A stretch of 64,000 bases of DNA, taken from assembly GCF_004912165.1 (NCBI RefSeq), contig NZ_STGV01000002.1, positions 558,001 to 622,000 on the forward strand, read 5' to 3'. Below are positions 1-10,506 of this stretch, one piece after another; position 1 is the first letter of the stretch; every line of letters starts with the position of its first letter. The DNA is from Peteryoungia ipomoeae (lineage in GTDB: Bacteria; Pseudomonadota; Alphaproteobacteria; Rhizobiales; Rhizobiaceae). The translations under genes were made by a program, and so were the position numbers. Under the pieces are notes generated by a model. It searched no databases. It saw only the letters and a program-made list of their open reading frames with translations, and was not told the origin of the DNA.

Positions 1-247
1 TCGGGATGAGCGGCTGGCCGCACTTGATGCGTTCCTGCTTGATACGGCCGAGGCGCTGTCCTCGCTCCCTCAGCTGCGCATCACCGACGACCAGGCGCAT
101 CGTCTGCGCATGGGCAACCCGATCATCGTGCGCGGACGCGACGCGCCCATCGCAGAGCCCGAGGCTGTTGCGCTGTCCGGCGGCAAGCTTGTCGCGATCG
201 GCGAAATTGCTGCTGGAGAGTTTCATCCCCGCCGCGTGTTCAACTGA
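1..247 (+). CDS. truB: tRNA pseudouridine(55) synthase TruB, C-terminal part (5' end outside window)
   Basis: The reading frame is open from base 2 to the TGA at 245-247 and encodes about 81 residues. They include LPQLRITDDQAHRLRMGNP, EAVALSGGKLVAIGE and the terminal FHPRRVFN, which is the C-terminal domain typical of bacterial TruB. TruB makes pseudouridine 55 in the T-loop of tRNAs in the cytoplasm. The catalytic domain lies upstream of the window and cannot be judged. The gene sits 150 bp before rpsO, the usual truB-rpsO-pnp order in alphaproteobacteria. The call rests on the C-terminal sequence and on this synteny. Confidence 0.85.
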   Translation, partial: RDERLAALDAFLLDTAEALSSLPQLRITDDQAHRLRMGNPIIVRGRDAPIAEPEAVALSGGKLVAIGEIAAGEFHPRRVFN

Positions 248-304
248 CAGCTTTGCCGCCTGCTCTTTTCTTTCTTGAGGGAATGGAGTATAGGCGGCAC
301 CAGC

Positions 305-321
305 TGGCACCTTGGGTGCCA
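305..321 (+). promoter_or_regulatory. hairpin in the rpsO leader (possible S15 autoregulatory element)
   Basis: A perfect 7-bp stem (TGGCACC / GGTGCCA) with a TTG loop lies between truB and rpsO, about 77 bp before the rpsO start. Leaders of rpsO in several bacterial groups are bound by S15 itself. Whether this hairpin is such a site is an inference from position only. Confidence 0.35.
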
Positions 322-397
322 TGCATTCACGGCCAATGCTGGACGACATCCCGGCCTTTGGCGTCCCTATCCTCAAGTAATCCAGAAAGGATTCCCG

Positions 398-667
398 ATG
401 TCGATCACTGCAGAGCGCAAGGCTGAGCTCATCAAGGAATACGCAATCAAGGAAGGCGACACTGGTTCGCCGGAAGTGCAGATTGCGATCCTGACCGAGC
501 GCATCACCAACCTGACCGAACACTTCAAGGGTCACAAGAAGGACAACCACTCGCGTCGTGGCCTTCTGACCATGGTATCGACCCGCCGTTCGCTTCTCGA
601 CTACGTCAAGAAGCAGGATGAGGCCCGCTACACGACCCTGATCACGCGCCTCGGCATCCGCCGCTAA
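398..667 (+). CDS. rpsO: 30S ribosomal protein S15
   Basis: The product has 89 residues, the standard length for S15, starting [16 protein letters not shown] and ending LITRLGIRR. It is a primary binding protein of the 16S rRNA central domain and contacts 23S rRNA across the subunit interface. The helical core is recognisable, including the [23 protein letters not shown] and [10 protein letters not shown] segments. The ATG at 398 is preceded by AGAAAGGA at a good distance. A longer reading frame from 275 is rejected because the extension does not match S15. The gene lies between truB and pnp, as in most proteobacteria. Confidence 0.97.
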   Translation: MSITAERKAELIKEYAIKEGDTGSPEVQIAILTERITNLTEHFKGHKKDNHSRRGLLTMVSTRRSLLDYVKKQDEARYTTLITRLGIRR

Positions 668-675
668 TAGACTTC

Positions 676-704
676 CCGGCGGACCTTTTTCAAAGGTCCG
701 CCGG
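676..704 (+). terminator. 13-bp hairpin between rpsO and pnp
   Basis: CCGGCGGACCTTT and AAAGGTCCGCCGG form a perfect 13-bp stem with a 3-base loop nine bases after the rpsO stop codon. No T-run follows, so it may be a partial terminator or an RNA processing and stability element. In E. coli the rpsO-pnp junction carries both a terminator and an RNase III site. The remaining bases up to the pnp start hold no gene that I can see. Confidence 0.6.
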
Positions 705-959
705 TTGCCTTTCCGGGATAGGCTAAATCAACCCGAGACCGGTTCCGCAACGATTGCGGGACGAATGACAGCCCGGATGGGCCGGCGCTGTCGACGCCAA
801 CCGATGACCTGTCATGGGGCAGGATTGTTGGATGCTTCTTCGCCATGGCGAATTTCATCGGAAGCTTCCCACTGTCTTGCCCGTGATGCGTCAACACAAT
901 GCAATACGCTTATGCCCACGAGCACGTGAGGCCGGCATTTTGCATATGAAGGACAAACT

Positions 960-3101
<2,142 letters not shown>

Positions 3102-3123
3102 GCTCCCCTTCGTATCTCGATCG

Positions 3124-3152
3124 AGGCGCGGGCTTGTTCCCGCGCCTTTTTT
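3124..3152 (+). terminator. rho-independent terminator of pnp
   Basis: The stem GGCGCGGG / CCCGCGCC with a six-base loop is followed directly by six T residues, 23 bp after the pnp stop codon. It also lies within the 5' leader of the next gene. Confidence 0.85.
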
Positions 3153-3175
3153 GTACTCCCAGGAAAGACTGTCTC

Positions 3176-4192
3176 ATGAGCCGCGAAACACTGAAGACGC
3201 TGTTTCATCCTTTCGCTACCGATACCATCGCCGTGCCGAGTAGCGGGCAACGCATCCTTTTCCTGGGTGCCGAAGCAGGTTTTGCCAAGCCCGACGGCTT
3301 TGAAGCGAGCCTGACCCTGGTTCAGGACTTCCGGCCGGAGTACCTGCGGCTCGCAGCCGCCCATCTCGAACCTGTTGCGTCTACCGAAGAGGAAACGTTC
3401 GACGGTGCGCTCATTCTCTGCAGCAAGCACAAGGGCCTTTCTGAAGACCGAGTAGCTGAGGCCCTTCGGCGCGTGAAGGCCGGCGGAACAATTGTCGTTG
3501 CGGGCGCCAAGGAGGACGGCATCCTTCCGTTGCGAAAGCATTTGGATCGGCTCGGCCTCGCGCCTCAGTCCATGCCGAAATACCACGGCGTGGCTGTCTG
3601 GTTCACCGTTCCCACCGACGCCTCCGCTGCTATTGAAACCCTTTCAGCAAAGCCCTTCAAAATTGACGGTCGTTTCGAGACGCGTGCCGGCCTCTTTTCG
3701 CATGCTCATGTCGATGACGGCTCAGAACTGTTGGCAAGCCGCCTTCCGACCGACTTCGACGGTAACGCCGCCGACTTCGGCGCCGGCTGGGGTTATCTCT
3801 CGGTGATGCTGGCGGAGAAGTCTCCGCGCACGAACCGGATTGATCTTTTCGAGGCGAGCCATCAAGCACTAGACCATGCCCGCCGCAATCTGGCGCGCAA
3901 TTGCCCCAACCTCTCAGCCCGTTTCTTCTGGCAGGACCTCGGCGTCGAGCCACCAAAGGAGAAGTATGACCTGATCATCATGAACCCTCCATTCCACGAA
4001 GGCCATGCTGCGGAGCCATCTATCGGCGCTGCGATGATCAAGGCGGCTGCAGACTCCCTGCGAAGCGGCGGAAGCCTATTGATGGTGGCCAACAGAGGCC
4101 TACCCTACGAGGCTGCGCTTGCGGGCTTGTTCAAACATCACGGCGAGACGTGCCGAAACGCGCGCTTCAAGGTGCTTTGGGCCAAGCGCTGA
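3176..4192 (+). CDS. class I SAM methyltransferase, RsmC-like (16S rRNA m2G1207 family)
   Basis: The product is 338 residues from the ATG at 3176, which follows AGGAAAG. The C-terminal half has the SAM-binding motif ADFGAGWGYLSVML near residues 197-210 and the catalytic signature IIMNPPFHEG near 267-276, which marks N6-adenine and N2-guanine methyltransferases. The N-terminal half resembles the catalytically inactive duplicated domain found in RsmC. The E. coli enzyme has a similar length and methylates G1207 of 16S rRNA in the assembled 30S subunit. The position beside rpsO and pnp fits an RNA role. RlmG-type 23S methylation cannot be excluded, so no symbol is given. A start at 3134 would overlap the pnp terminator. 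Confidence 0.8.
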   Translation: MSRETLKTLFHPFATDTIAVPSSGQRILFLGAEAGFAKPDGFEASLTLVQDFRPEYLRLAAAHLEPVASTEEETFDGALILCSKHKGLSEDRVAEALRRVKAGGTIVVAGAKEDGILPLRKHLDRLGLAPQSMPKYHGVAVWFTVPTDASAAIETLSAKPFKIDGRFETRAGLFSHAHVDDGSELLASRLPTDFDGNAADFGAGWGYLSVMLAEKSPRTNRIDLFEASHQALDHARRNLARNCPNLSARFFWQDLGVEPPKEKYDLIIMNPPFHEGHAAEPSIGAAMIKAAADSLRSGGSLLMVANRGLPYEAALAGLFKHHGETCRNARFKVLWAKR

Positions 4193-4214
4193 GCGCTCAA
4201 CGAAATGTAAAGTC

Positions 4215-4287
4215 CTTGGTTTAAAAGTTCCTCGACTTGGGCATTGGCATGTCTTAACTTGGGGCGTCACGACTTTATCTTGGGGCG
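4215..4287 (+). promoter_or_regulatory. helically phased CTTGG repeat array upstream of an AraC-type regulator
   Basis: CTTGG occurs at 4215, 4236, 4258 and 4279, with start-to-start distances of 21, 22 and 21 bp, or two turns of DNA. The last two copies extend to CTTGGGGCG. The array lies immediately before the AraC-family gene at 4297. It looks like a tandem operator for that protein, by analogy with AraC direct-repeat half-sites. The link is inferred from position. Confidence 0.6.
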
Positions 4288-4296
4288 CCGCCGGCA

Positions 4297-5328
4297 ATGA
4301 CTGTCCGGACAGTTACAGATGAACTGACGACAGTTGCCGGTCTTGGCTTGGCAATCTCTGCGCATGCGCGACGGAGTGGCTTTTCCATAGAACCGCTCTG
4401 CAGAACACTTGGTGTTGATCCCCGATCATTCAGCGATCTGACAGCGCGCGTCAGTCTTGACCGGATCTGCCGGCTGTTGGAGGCATGTGCTGCGCTCGCA
4501 CACGACGAGGCCTTCGGAGTAACCATCGCCAGGGAATACGAAGCGGGTTCGAGCGGTCCGTTTGGCTATGGTTTGATTTCCGCGCCAACCGGCCTGGATT
4601 TTGTCCAGTTCATCGACGCGCATATGCAATATGCCACCCATACGAGCTATTGCCGCCTATCGTTTGAAAACGACGGGGCCGCCCGTCTTGACTGGACGTT
4701 TGCTCCCGTCATCGTGCGAAGAGATCAGTATGTCGACATGTCGGTTGCACTTGTGCTGAAGCGGGCGCGCGAGCTTGCGCCCCACGCCGCTGCTTTGATT
4801 GGAGTGGAACTCGAACGGCCAAGGCCTGCCAACACTCAGCCATTTCGTGAATGCCTGTCGCGCAAAATCGTGTTTGGCGCAGCGATGAACTCGGTTCGTT
4901 TTCCAAACGCCTTTCTGAATGCGGTCAATCCGCTTGGAGACAGGCGATTGTTTGAACTCATGAGCCTGCAATGCCGCAATCTGCGTCCGAACGTGGACAA
5001 TGCCAATGCCGATTTCGTTGAGCAGGTGCGTCGTTATCTACTGCTGCATGTGGCCGAGGAAGACAGCCCACTAGCACAGGTGGCCGGGTATTTCGGCTTA
5101 TCCGAGCGGACCTTTCAGCGTCGGCTGTCAGAACACAATACCAGTCTCAACGATCTCAAAGACGATGTCAGGCGCGATGTCAGCTACAATCTCCTGACCG
5201 GGAGCGATCTCCCCTTCTCGGAAATTTGCTACCGACTGGGGTACTCGGCACCAAGTGCCTTCACCCGTTCGGTGACGCGCTGGTTTGGTAGCACCCCCAC
5301 AGAGGTGCGGGAGGGACGCAGAGCCTAA
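4297..5328 (+). CDS. AraC-family transcriptional regulator with N-terminal arabinose-binding-like domain
   Basis: This 343-residue protein ends in a double helix-turn-helix domain of AraC/XylS type. The segment LAQVAGYFGLSERTFQRRLS near residues 258-277 is the first helix-turn-helix, and FSEICYRLGYSAPSAFTRSV with WFGSTPTEVR follows. The first 200 residues match the OruR/ArgR-like AraC subgroup, with a domain that senses a small ligand. The ligand is not evident. The start at 4297 lies only 9 bp after the CTTGG array, so repression or autoregulation is likely. The gene and its small downstream neighbour occupy the interval between the RsmC-like gene and fabB, where I would expect fabI from memory of the S. 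meliloti chromosome. Its base composition looks a little lower in GC than its neighbours. Confidence 0.85.
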   Translation: MTVRTVTDELTTVAGLGLAISAHARRSGFSIEPLCRTLGVDPRSFSDLTARVSLDRICRLLEACAALAHDEAFGVTIAREYEAGSSGPFGYGLISAPTGLDFVQFIDAHMQYATHTSYCRLSFENDGAARLDWTFAPVIVRRDQYVDMSVALVLKRARELAPHAAALIGVELERPRPANTQPFRECLSRKIVFGAAMNSVRFPNAFLNAVNPLGDRRLFELMSLQCRNLRPNVDNANADFVEQVRRYLLLHVAEEDSPLAQVAGYFGLSERTFQRRLSEHNTSLNDLKDDVRRDVSYNLLTGSDLPFSEICYRLGYSAPSAFTRSVTRWFGSTPTEVREGRRA

Positions 5329-5477
5329 GCGTCGGGCAATCGCCAACGCATTTAGCACTTGCTGATAAAGAATTGGCGGCCAAAAGCAATCACAGTGCTT
5401 TGGAACTCGCTATAAGGCCGCGAGCCGTGCTTCACAGAGGCAGCGCGGCCCAATCCTCCCATCAGTACGAGTTAGCA

Positions 5478-5741
5478 ATGACGACGAAACGCTTACCGGT
5501 GCCTTGCTCCGAGCAGGTGCTGCCTGAACTTACGGAAACGGAAAAGTCATGCCTGACGATGATAGCGGAAGGTATGGGAGCGGACGCAACTGCGCAAGTC
5601 TTGGATCTACCGCGAGCAAGGGTTGATCTGGTTCTGAACGCTGCACAGGAAAAGCTTGGAGCGCAGAATGTTCTGCATGCGGTCAGTAAAGCGTTGCTGA
5701 CGGGAACAATTGCAAAAGACGATATCCCCATGACGGAGTAA
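5478..5741 (+). CDS. small LuxR-type helix-turn-helix protein
   Basis: The 87-residue product has the layout of an isolated LuxR/GerE DNA-binding domain: LTETEKSCLTMIAEGMGADATAQVL, then a recognition-helix region and KLGAQNVLHAVSKALLTG. The usual LuxR pattern is LTxRExxxLxxxAxGxxxxxIAxxL followed by KLxxxNRxxAV. There is no sensory domain. The ATG at 5478 is chosen because the residues before it (from 5373) do not resemble the family. It lies 149 bp downstream of the AraC-type gene on the same strand and is followed by a strong terminator. Its function is unknown. It could modulate a full-length LuxR protein or act alone as a small regulator. Confidence 0.6.
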   Translation: MTTKRLPVPCSEQVLPELTETEKSCLTMIAEGMGADATAQVLDLPRARVDLVLNAAQEKLGAQNVLHAVSKALLTGTIAKDDIPMTE

Positions 5742-5780
5742 GCCCATCGAGAGGGCTTGCGGACCACTCCGCCCTCTTTG

Positions 5781-5810
5781 CCTGGCGCGCCAAACGCGCC
5801 AGGTTTTTTT
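5781..5810 (+). terminator. rho-independent terminator after the small HTH gene
   Basis: CCTGGCGCG / CGCGCCAGG forms a perfect 9-bp stem with a 5-base loop, followed by seven T residues. It separates the plus-strand regulator pair from the convergent fabB gene. Confidence 0.85.
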
Positions 5811-5859
5811 ATGGAACAAGTGGACCGGAGCGTTCCCGCCGCGGTCCCAATTCGCAGTT

Positions 5860-7083
5860 TCAGCCGTTGAAGCGCTGGAAGACCAGCGTTGCGTTCGTGC
5901 CACCAAAGCCGAAGGAGTTCGAGAGGATCGTGTCGATCTTGGCATTGTCGATGCGCTTGCGCACAACCGGCATGCCTTCGAATTCCGGATCGAGCTCGGT
6001 GATGTGCGCGCTTTCTCCGATGAAGCCCTCTTGCATCATCAGCAATCCGTAGATCGATTCCTGCACGCCGGCGGCGCCGAGCGAGTGGCCGGTCAACGAC
6101 TTGGTCGACTGGATATGCGGGATCTTGTCGCCAAAGACTTCACGGATCGCGCCCATTTCCTTGGCATCGCCAACCGGCGTGGATGTGCCATGCGTATTGA
6201 TGTAGTCCACCTCGCCGGTAACCGTTGAGAGTGCCTGACGCATGCAGCGAACAGCGCCCTCACCCGATGGCGCAACCATGTCGTAACCGTCGGAGGTCGC
6301 GCCGTAACCGACGATCTCCGCATAGATCTTGGCGCCGCGCGCCTTAGCATGCTCAAGCTCTTCAAGGACCAGGACGCCAGCGCCACCGGCAATAACGAAG
6401 CCATCACGCGACACGTCATAGGCACGCGAGGCGGTCGATGGCGTATCGTTGTATTTCGAGGACATGGCACCCATGGCGTCGAAGAGACTGGACATCGACC
6501 AATCGAGATCCTCGTGGCCGCCAGCGAAGACCATGTCCTGCTTGCCCCATTGGATCATCTCATAGGCATTTCCGATGCAGTGTGCCGAGGTCGAGCAGGC
6601 GGAAGAGATCGAATAGTTCACGCCATGAAGCTTGAACCAGGTGGCAAGCGTTGCGGAGGCTGTCGAGGACATTGCCTTCGGCACGGCGAATGGGCCAATG
6701 CGCTTTGGGCTGTTATTCTGACGCACGATATCAGCGGCTTCGACGATCTGGCGGGTCGAAGGACCGCCGGAACCCATGATGATGCCGACCCGCTCATTCT
6801 GGGCGTAGTCAGCCTCTTCCAGGCTCGCATCGGCAATAGCCTGCTTCATAGCAACATGATTCCAGGCGCCGCCTTGAGACAGGAAACGCATGGCGCGACG
6901 GTCCACCAGTTCGGTCGGGTCAAGGTTCGGCTTTCCCCAGACCTGGCACTTGAAGCCATGCTCGGCAAAGTCGGGGGAAAAACTGATGCCCGACTTGGCG
7001 TCGCGCAGCGATGCCGTGACTTCAGCAGCATCGGCCCCAATCGAGGACACGATGCCAAGACCCGTTACTACAACCCGTCTCAT
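5860..7083 (-). CDS. fabB: beta-ketoacyl-ACP synthase I
   Basis: The 407-residue enzyme carries the full KAS I/II catalytic triad. Cys163 lies in [12 protein letters not shown], His298 in [12 protein letters not shown] and His333 in [12 protein letters not shown], which is the same numbering as E. coli FabB. It extends acyl-ACP chains and is needed for the unsaturated branch of fatty acid synthesis together with FabA. It lies 45 bp downstream of fabA on the same strand, forming the fabA-fabB unit typical of proteobacteria. In S. meliloti the unit continues into fabI (from memory). Here it stops, and a terminator and an unrelated plus-strand gene pair follow. Confidence 0.97.
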   Translation of the reverse strand: MRRVVVTGLGIVSSIGADAAEVTASLRDAKSGISFSPDFAEHGFKCQVWGKPNLDPTELVDRRAMRFLSQGGAWNHVAMKQAIADASLEEADYAQNERVGIIMGSGGPSTRQIVEAADIVRQNNSPKRIGPFAVPKAMSSTASATLATWFKLHGVNYSISSACSTSAHCIGNAYEMIQWGKQDMVFAGGHEDLDWSMSSLFDAMGAMSSKYNDTPSTASRAYDVSRDGFVIAGGAGVLVLEELEHAKARGAKIYAEIVGYGATSDGYDMVAPSGEGAVRCMRQALSTVTGEVDYINTHGTSTPVGDAKEMGAIREVFGDKIPHIQSTKSLTGHSLGAAGVQESIYGLLMMQEGFIGESAHITELDPEFEGMPVVRKRIDNAKIDTILSNSFGFGGTNATLVFQRFNG

Positions 7084-7128
7084 CTCTCAGACCTTCTCAT
7101 TGAATTTAAGGATAGGGACAGGCCTCAC

Positions 7129-7644
7129 TCAGGCCGTCTTGTCCTTGGACAGACCGACACGCAGGTCGGTTGCCTGATAAATAGTTTCGCCATCGGCCTT
7201 TAGCCAGCCGTCAGCAGTGCCAAGGACAAGGCGACCGCGCATGACGCGCTTGAAGTCGATGCCGTATTCAAGCAGCTTTGTGTCCGGACGGATCATGCCC
7301 TTGAACTTGACCTCGCCAGTCGACAGGGCCATGCCGCGACCGGGCTCACCGAGCCAGCCGAGGAAGAAACCGGTCAATTGCCACATACCGTCAAGCCCGA
7401 GGCAGCCTGGCATGATGGGGTTGCCCTGGAAGTGGCACGGAAAATACCAATCGTCAGGACGAACATCGTATTCCGCGCGAATGAAGCCCTTGTCGAATGC
7501 GCCACCGGTTTCGGAAATCTCCGTGATCCGGTGAACCATGAGCATCGGCGGCAGGGGGAGCTGCGCATTGCCGGGGCCAAAGAGCTCGCCGCGTGCGCAG
7601 GAGAGAATTTCCTCGTAATTGTAGCTGGATTGTTTCGTCGCCAT
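7129..7644 (-). CDS. fabA: 3-hydroxydecanoyl-ACP dehydratase/isomerase
   Basis: The 171-residue product is the standard FabA length. The active-site His71 lies in [14 protein letters not shown] and Asp85 in [10 protein letters not shown], matching His70 and Asp84 of the E. coli enzyme. FabA dehydrates 3-hydroxydecanoyl-ACP and isomerises the product to cis-3-decenoyl-ACP, the branch point to unsaturated fatty acids. The ATG at 7644 follows a purine-rich GGGAGGGGGAAGAAGAG stretch. A start at 7671 would add an unlikely GGGRRR extension. It is the first gene of fabA-fabB and is divergent from irr. Confidence 0.97.
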   Translation of the reverse strand: MATKQSSYNYEEILSCARGELFGPGNAQLPLPPMLMVHRITEISETGGAFDKGFIRAEYDVRPDDWYFPCHFQGNPIMPGCLGLDGMWQLTGFFLGWLGEPGRGMALSTGEVKFKGMIRPDTKLLEYGIDFKRVMRGRLVLGTADGWLKADGETIYQATDLRVGLSKDKTA

Positions 7645-7887
7645 ATCTCTTCTTCTTCCCCCTCCCAACACAATTTAATTTTGGTGCCGGTCCCAATAGA
7701 GCAAGACCGAGGCAATTTGAAGCCCCGCCGTCCGGAGTTCAGTTTTTCAAGCACGCGCGCGCAATAAAACGCATATTTCATGTCGAATACAGGAAGGGCC
7801 TGAGGATCACCAGTCCCGGCGATCAAAAACCGCCTCCTAGGCTTCGGCGATAGCCAACACCGGTGCATCTATTGAAACAGCCTGATT

Positions 7888-7915
7888 TTGCAGCTATATC
7901 GATCAAGACTATAAT
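7888..7915 (+). promoter_or_regulatory. candidate irr promoter
   Basis: A perfect TATAAT (7910-7915) lies 27 bp before the irr start with a weak -35 (TTGCAG, 7888-7893) 16 bp upstream. A second possible pair, TTGAAA (7872-7877) and TATATC (7895-7900) with 17-bp spacing, overlaps it. The rest of the 298-bp fabA-irr gap shows no gene. Confidence 0.45.
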
Positions 7916-7942
7916 GCCTTAACCACCATTTGGAGCCCGTCA

Positions 7943-8365
7943 TTGACGTCCCCCGCCTGCGAAACAGGAATTGAGCTGAAGTTGCGTCGCTCTGGTTTGC
8001 GTCCGACGCGGCAGCGCATTGCGCTGGCAGGACTTCTTTTCGCCAAGGGTGACCGCCATCTGACGGTTGAAGAACTGCACGAAGAGGCAATTGCCGCCGA
8101 TGTGCCGGTATCGCTGGCGACAGTCTACAACACGCTGCACCAGTTCACCGAAGCAGGACTGATCCGTGTTCTCGCGGTGGAAAGCGCCAAAACCTATTTC
8201 GACACCAATGTCTCGGACCATCACCACTTTTTCGTCGAAGGCGAAAACAGGGTTCTGGATATTCCGGTCAACAACATCACCATCGACAATCTCCCACTTG
8301 CCCCTGAAGGCATGGAGATTGCCCATGTCGACGTGGTGATCCGCCTGCGCCCCAAGCAGGACTAA
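7943..8365 (+). CDS. irr: Irr-type iron-responsive regulator (Fur superfamily)
   Basis: The 140-residue protein has a Fur-type winged helix (GLRPTRQRIALAGLLFAKGD, then SLATVYNTLHQFTEAGLIR) and the HHH motif at residues 93-95, characteristic of the rhizobial Irr branch. Irr controls haem synthesis and iron uptake genes and is degraded or inactivated when haem is available. The N-terminal haem regulatory motif (Cys-Pro) of Bradyrhizobium Irr is absent. The only N-terminal cysteine is in SPACETG, so the HHH site is the likely haem sensor, as in other Rhizobiaceae. The TTG start at 7943 is supported by GGAG seven bases upstream. Confidence 0.88.
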   Translation: MTSPACETGIELKLRRSGLRPTRQRIALAGLLFAKGDRHLTVEELHEEAIAADVPVSLATVYNTLHQFTEAGLIRVLAVESAKTYFDTNVSDHHHFFVEGENRVLDIPVNNITIDNLPLAPEGMEIAHVDVVIRLRPKQD

Positions 8366-8368
8366 GGT

Positions 8369-9004
8369 TCACATCACTTCATCCGGATGACGGCCCGGCT
8401 TGTGCTTGTAGGTCGGAAACGTCCAGCCGAAATGCAGCGCGCCACCCCGGATGCCAAAGGCCGCCAGGGCACCGACGACAGACGAAACATAAAGCGGCAT
8501 CCCCAAAGCTTCCGCACCGGTAAAGACTGCGGACCCGATCAGCGCTGCAGTGATGTAAATTTCCGGTCGCAACAGGACGGATGGCTCGTTTGCCAGCAGA
8601 TCGCGCAGCACCCCGCCAAAACTGGCAGTCAGAGCTCCCGTTACAATGGCAATCGTTGGCGAGCCTGTTGCCGCGAGACCCTTCGCCGCCCCCATGACGC
8701 AGTAGGCTGACAGACCGATCGCATCGAGCCAGATCAACAGACGATACCGTGATTCCACGAGATGTGCCGTGAAGAAGACGAGTGCGCCGACGGCACAACA
8801 AATCAGAATATAATCGGGATTAAGCACCCAGAAGACTGGCACGCGTCCCAGTACGACATCGCGAACGGTGCCACCGCCCAACCCCGTGACAGTGGCCAAA
8901 AACAGGAAACCAATCATATCCAGCTGCTTGCGGGATGCGGCCAGCGCACCCGTCGCCGCAAACAGGGCGATTCCGGCATAATCCAGGTAGGACAGCAGCG
9001 ACAC
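8369..9004 (-). CDS. TRIC-type trimeric intracellular cation channel family protein (UPF0126)
   Basis: The product has 211 residues and about seven hydrophobic segments. It has two repeats of the bacterial TRIC/UPF0126 domain, each with the GlyGly-rich turn, GLGGGTVRDVVLGRVP in the first and ASFGGVLRDLLANEPSVL in the second. Structures of bacterial TRIC homologues show a trimeric potassium or cation channel in the inner membrane. E. coli YicG is a relative. The gene is convergent with irr and ends 3 bp after its stop codon. Physiological role in this organism is unknown. Confidence 0.85.
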   Translation of the reverse strand: MSLLSYLDYAGIALFAATGALAASRKQLDMIGFLFLATVTGLGGGTVRDVVLGRVPVFWVLNPDYILICCAVGALVFFTAHLVESRYRLLIWLDAIGLSAYCVMGAAKGLAATGSPTIAIVTGALTASFGGVLRDLLANEPSVLLRPEIYITAALIGSAVFTGAEALGMPLYVSSVVGALAAFGIRGGALHFGWTFPTYKHKPGRHPDEVM

Positions 9005-9110
9005 GATCTCTCCTTGGTCCGTGTTTTTGCCTACAAACCACGGCGTTAAGGGTGAAGCAAGTCGATCGCGTTATTCTCCGGCCTGCGCCCCAAGTCCGGA
9101 GACTGAAACC

Positions 9111-9584
9111 GTGAAGCCGATGCTGAGAATCCTGCTGTGCCTTCTGATTGCGTTCACTGCCTTTCCCGCCCGCGCCCAGCAAGAGCTTCTGCAGGACCCG
9201 CAATCCTACGAAAAAGCGTACTATGCAAAGCGCTGTACGGAGGTGCGCTACGGCAGCGCCTTCATCGCGCGCATTGATGTCAATAATGACGGCATCGAAG
9301 ATGCGGTGACCAACAGCAGCGAAGTGATGTGTGATGGTGTTCGGGGGCCGGACTGCACCGCCGAGGGCTGCCCCTACAATTTCTATCTGCAGGTGAAGGA
9401 GGGCGGCTACCTTATGGTCGCCACAGCACAGATCTATGCCTACGACTTCATCAAGCGCTTCGGCAACATGGTGTTCGTGCTGAAAATGCATCCCAAATAC
9501 TGCGAGCGCAAAGAGGGGGAGGCACCGTGCCAAATGACAGTGCGGGTTCGTGGCACGCGATTCCTGACCATCTCGAAGAAGTAA
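9111..9584 (+). CDS. secreted protein of unknown function
   Basis: The 157-residue product begins with a clear Sec signal peptide (LRILLCLLIAFTAFPARAQQ, cleavage after ARA). The mature part has four or more cysteines and a calcium-loop-like IDVNNDGIEDAV segment, as in EF-hand or FG-GAP-type folds. The GTG at 9111 is preferred because GGAG lies nine bases upstream. The ATG at 9120 is an alternative. I recognise no family. It is expected in the periplasm. Confidence 0.65.
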   Translation: MKPMLRILLCLLIAFTAFPARAQQELLQDPQSYEKAYYAKRCTEVRYGSAFIARIDVNNDGIEDAVTNSSEVMCDGVRGPDCTAEGCPYNFYLQVKEGGYLMVATAQIYAYDFIKRFGNMVFVLKMHPKYCERKEGEAPCQMTVRVRGTRFLTISKK

Positions 9585-9587
9585 GCG

Positions 9588-10379
9588 TCAGGGGGACGGA
9601 TAAAGTTCGTCGATCCGACCAAGCAGCCAATAGCTGAACAGGCCGACCCACTCGCGAACGGCAGTGGCCGTCTGCTGCGCATTCAAGGTCGGCTGCGTGA
9701 AGTCCAGCGTCAGGGCAACATCGCCGCTGGTGCGATAATCGGCAGGCCATGGCGTCACGATCAGCCCCTGCTTTCGAAAAAGTCCGACCGATCGCGGCAT
9801 GTGAAATGCAGAAGTGACGAGTAGGCAATCGGTAAGCCCCTCCGCGGAGAGAAGCCCCTTGGTATTTGCAGCGTTCTCATCCGTGTTGCGGGAAGTTCTG
9901 TCTTCGATCAGCCGCGAACCGGAAATTCCGAAGGTCTCGAAGAAGCGTCGTGATACAACCGCATCCCCTTCAAAGCGACCACTGAGCGAACCATCGCCGC
10001 CTGAGACCAGAAGCCGGGCGGCAGGATAGGCTTTCGCCAAGCGGAGGGCCTCGACAAAGCGATCGGCGGACTGATTGAGTTCGATCCCGCCGCGTGTCGT
10101 TGTCACCTCCGTCTCGAAGGCTCCGCCCAGCACGATCATGCAGGACATCTCAGATGGATCTGCCGACGGCTTGGGAAAGCGTGCCTCAAGGCCCTGAAGC
10201 AGAACCGATCCGGTGGTGGTGTAGAGCGTCACGAAGAGAATGGTCAGCGACAGCGAGAGAGACAAAAGTGCAGCGCGGCGCCGATTGAAGGCAATCAGCA
10301 GTACGGACAGCAGAACGGTTGCAAAGGCAAGGGATAGCGGCTGAACCGCCAGCCAAAACAGTTTTGAGACGACGAACAT
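9588..10379 (-). CDS. YdcF/ElyC family envelope protein (DUF218)
   Basis: The 263-residue protein has two N-terminal membrane segments (residues 1-30 and 35-55) and a DUF218 domain beginning CMIVLGGAFETE, then LLVSGGDGSLSGRFEGDA, DRTSRNTDENA and LLVTSAFHMPRS. These are the conserved blocks of YdcF, SanA and ElyC. ElyC affects peptidoglycan and enterobacterial common antigen balance in E. coli. The substrate here is unknown. The ATG at 10379 is chosen because GCAGGGG lies just upstream. It is convergent with the secreted protein gene, 3 bp apart. Confidence 0.85.
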   Translation of the reverse strand: MFVVSKLFWLAVQPLSLAFATVLLSVLLIAFNRRRAALLSLSLSLTILFVTLYTTTGSVLLQGLEARFPKPSADPSEMSCMIVLGGAFETEVTTTRGGIELNQSADRFVEALRLAKAYPAARLLVSGGDGSLSGRFEGDAVVSRRFFETFGISGSRLIEDRTSRNTDENAANTKGLLSAEGLTDCLLVTSAFHMPRSVGLFRKQGLIVTPWPADYRTSGDVALTLDFTQPTLNAQQTATAVREWVGLFSYWLLGRIDELYPSP

Positions 10380-10506
10380 ATAATACCCCTGCAGCCTCAA
10401 TCGTTTGAGCAATCACCGCCGGTGACCAGCTTCACTCAAGCAGGGCGTACTAAAAGGCCTGTCCATTGTCACCCATTTCGATCAAGCATTTCAGCCAGGA
10501 GCCATC

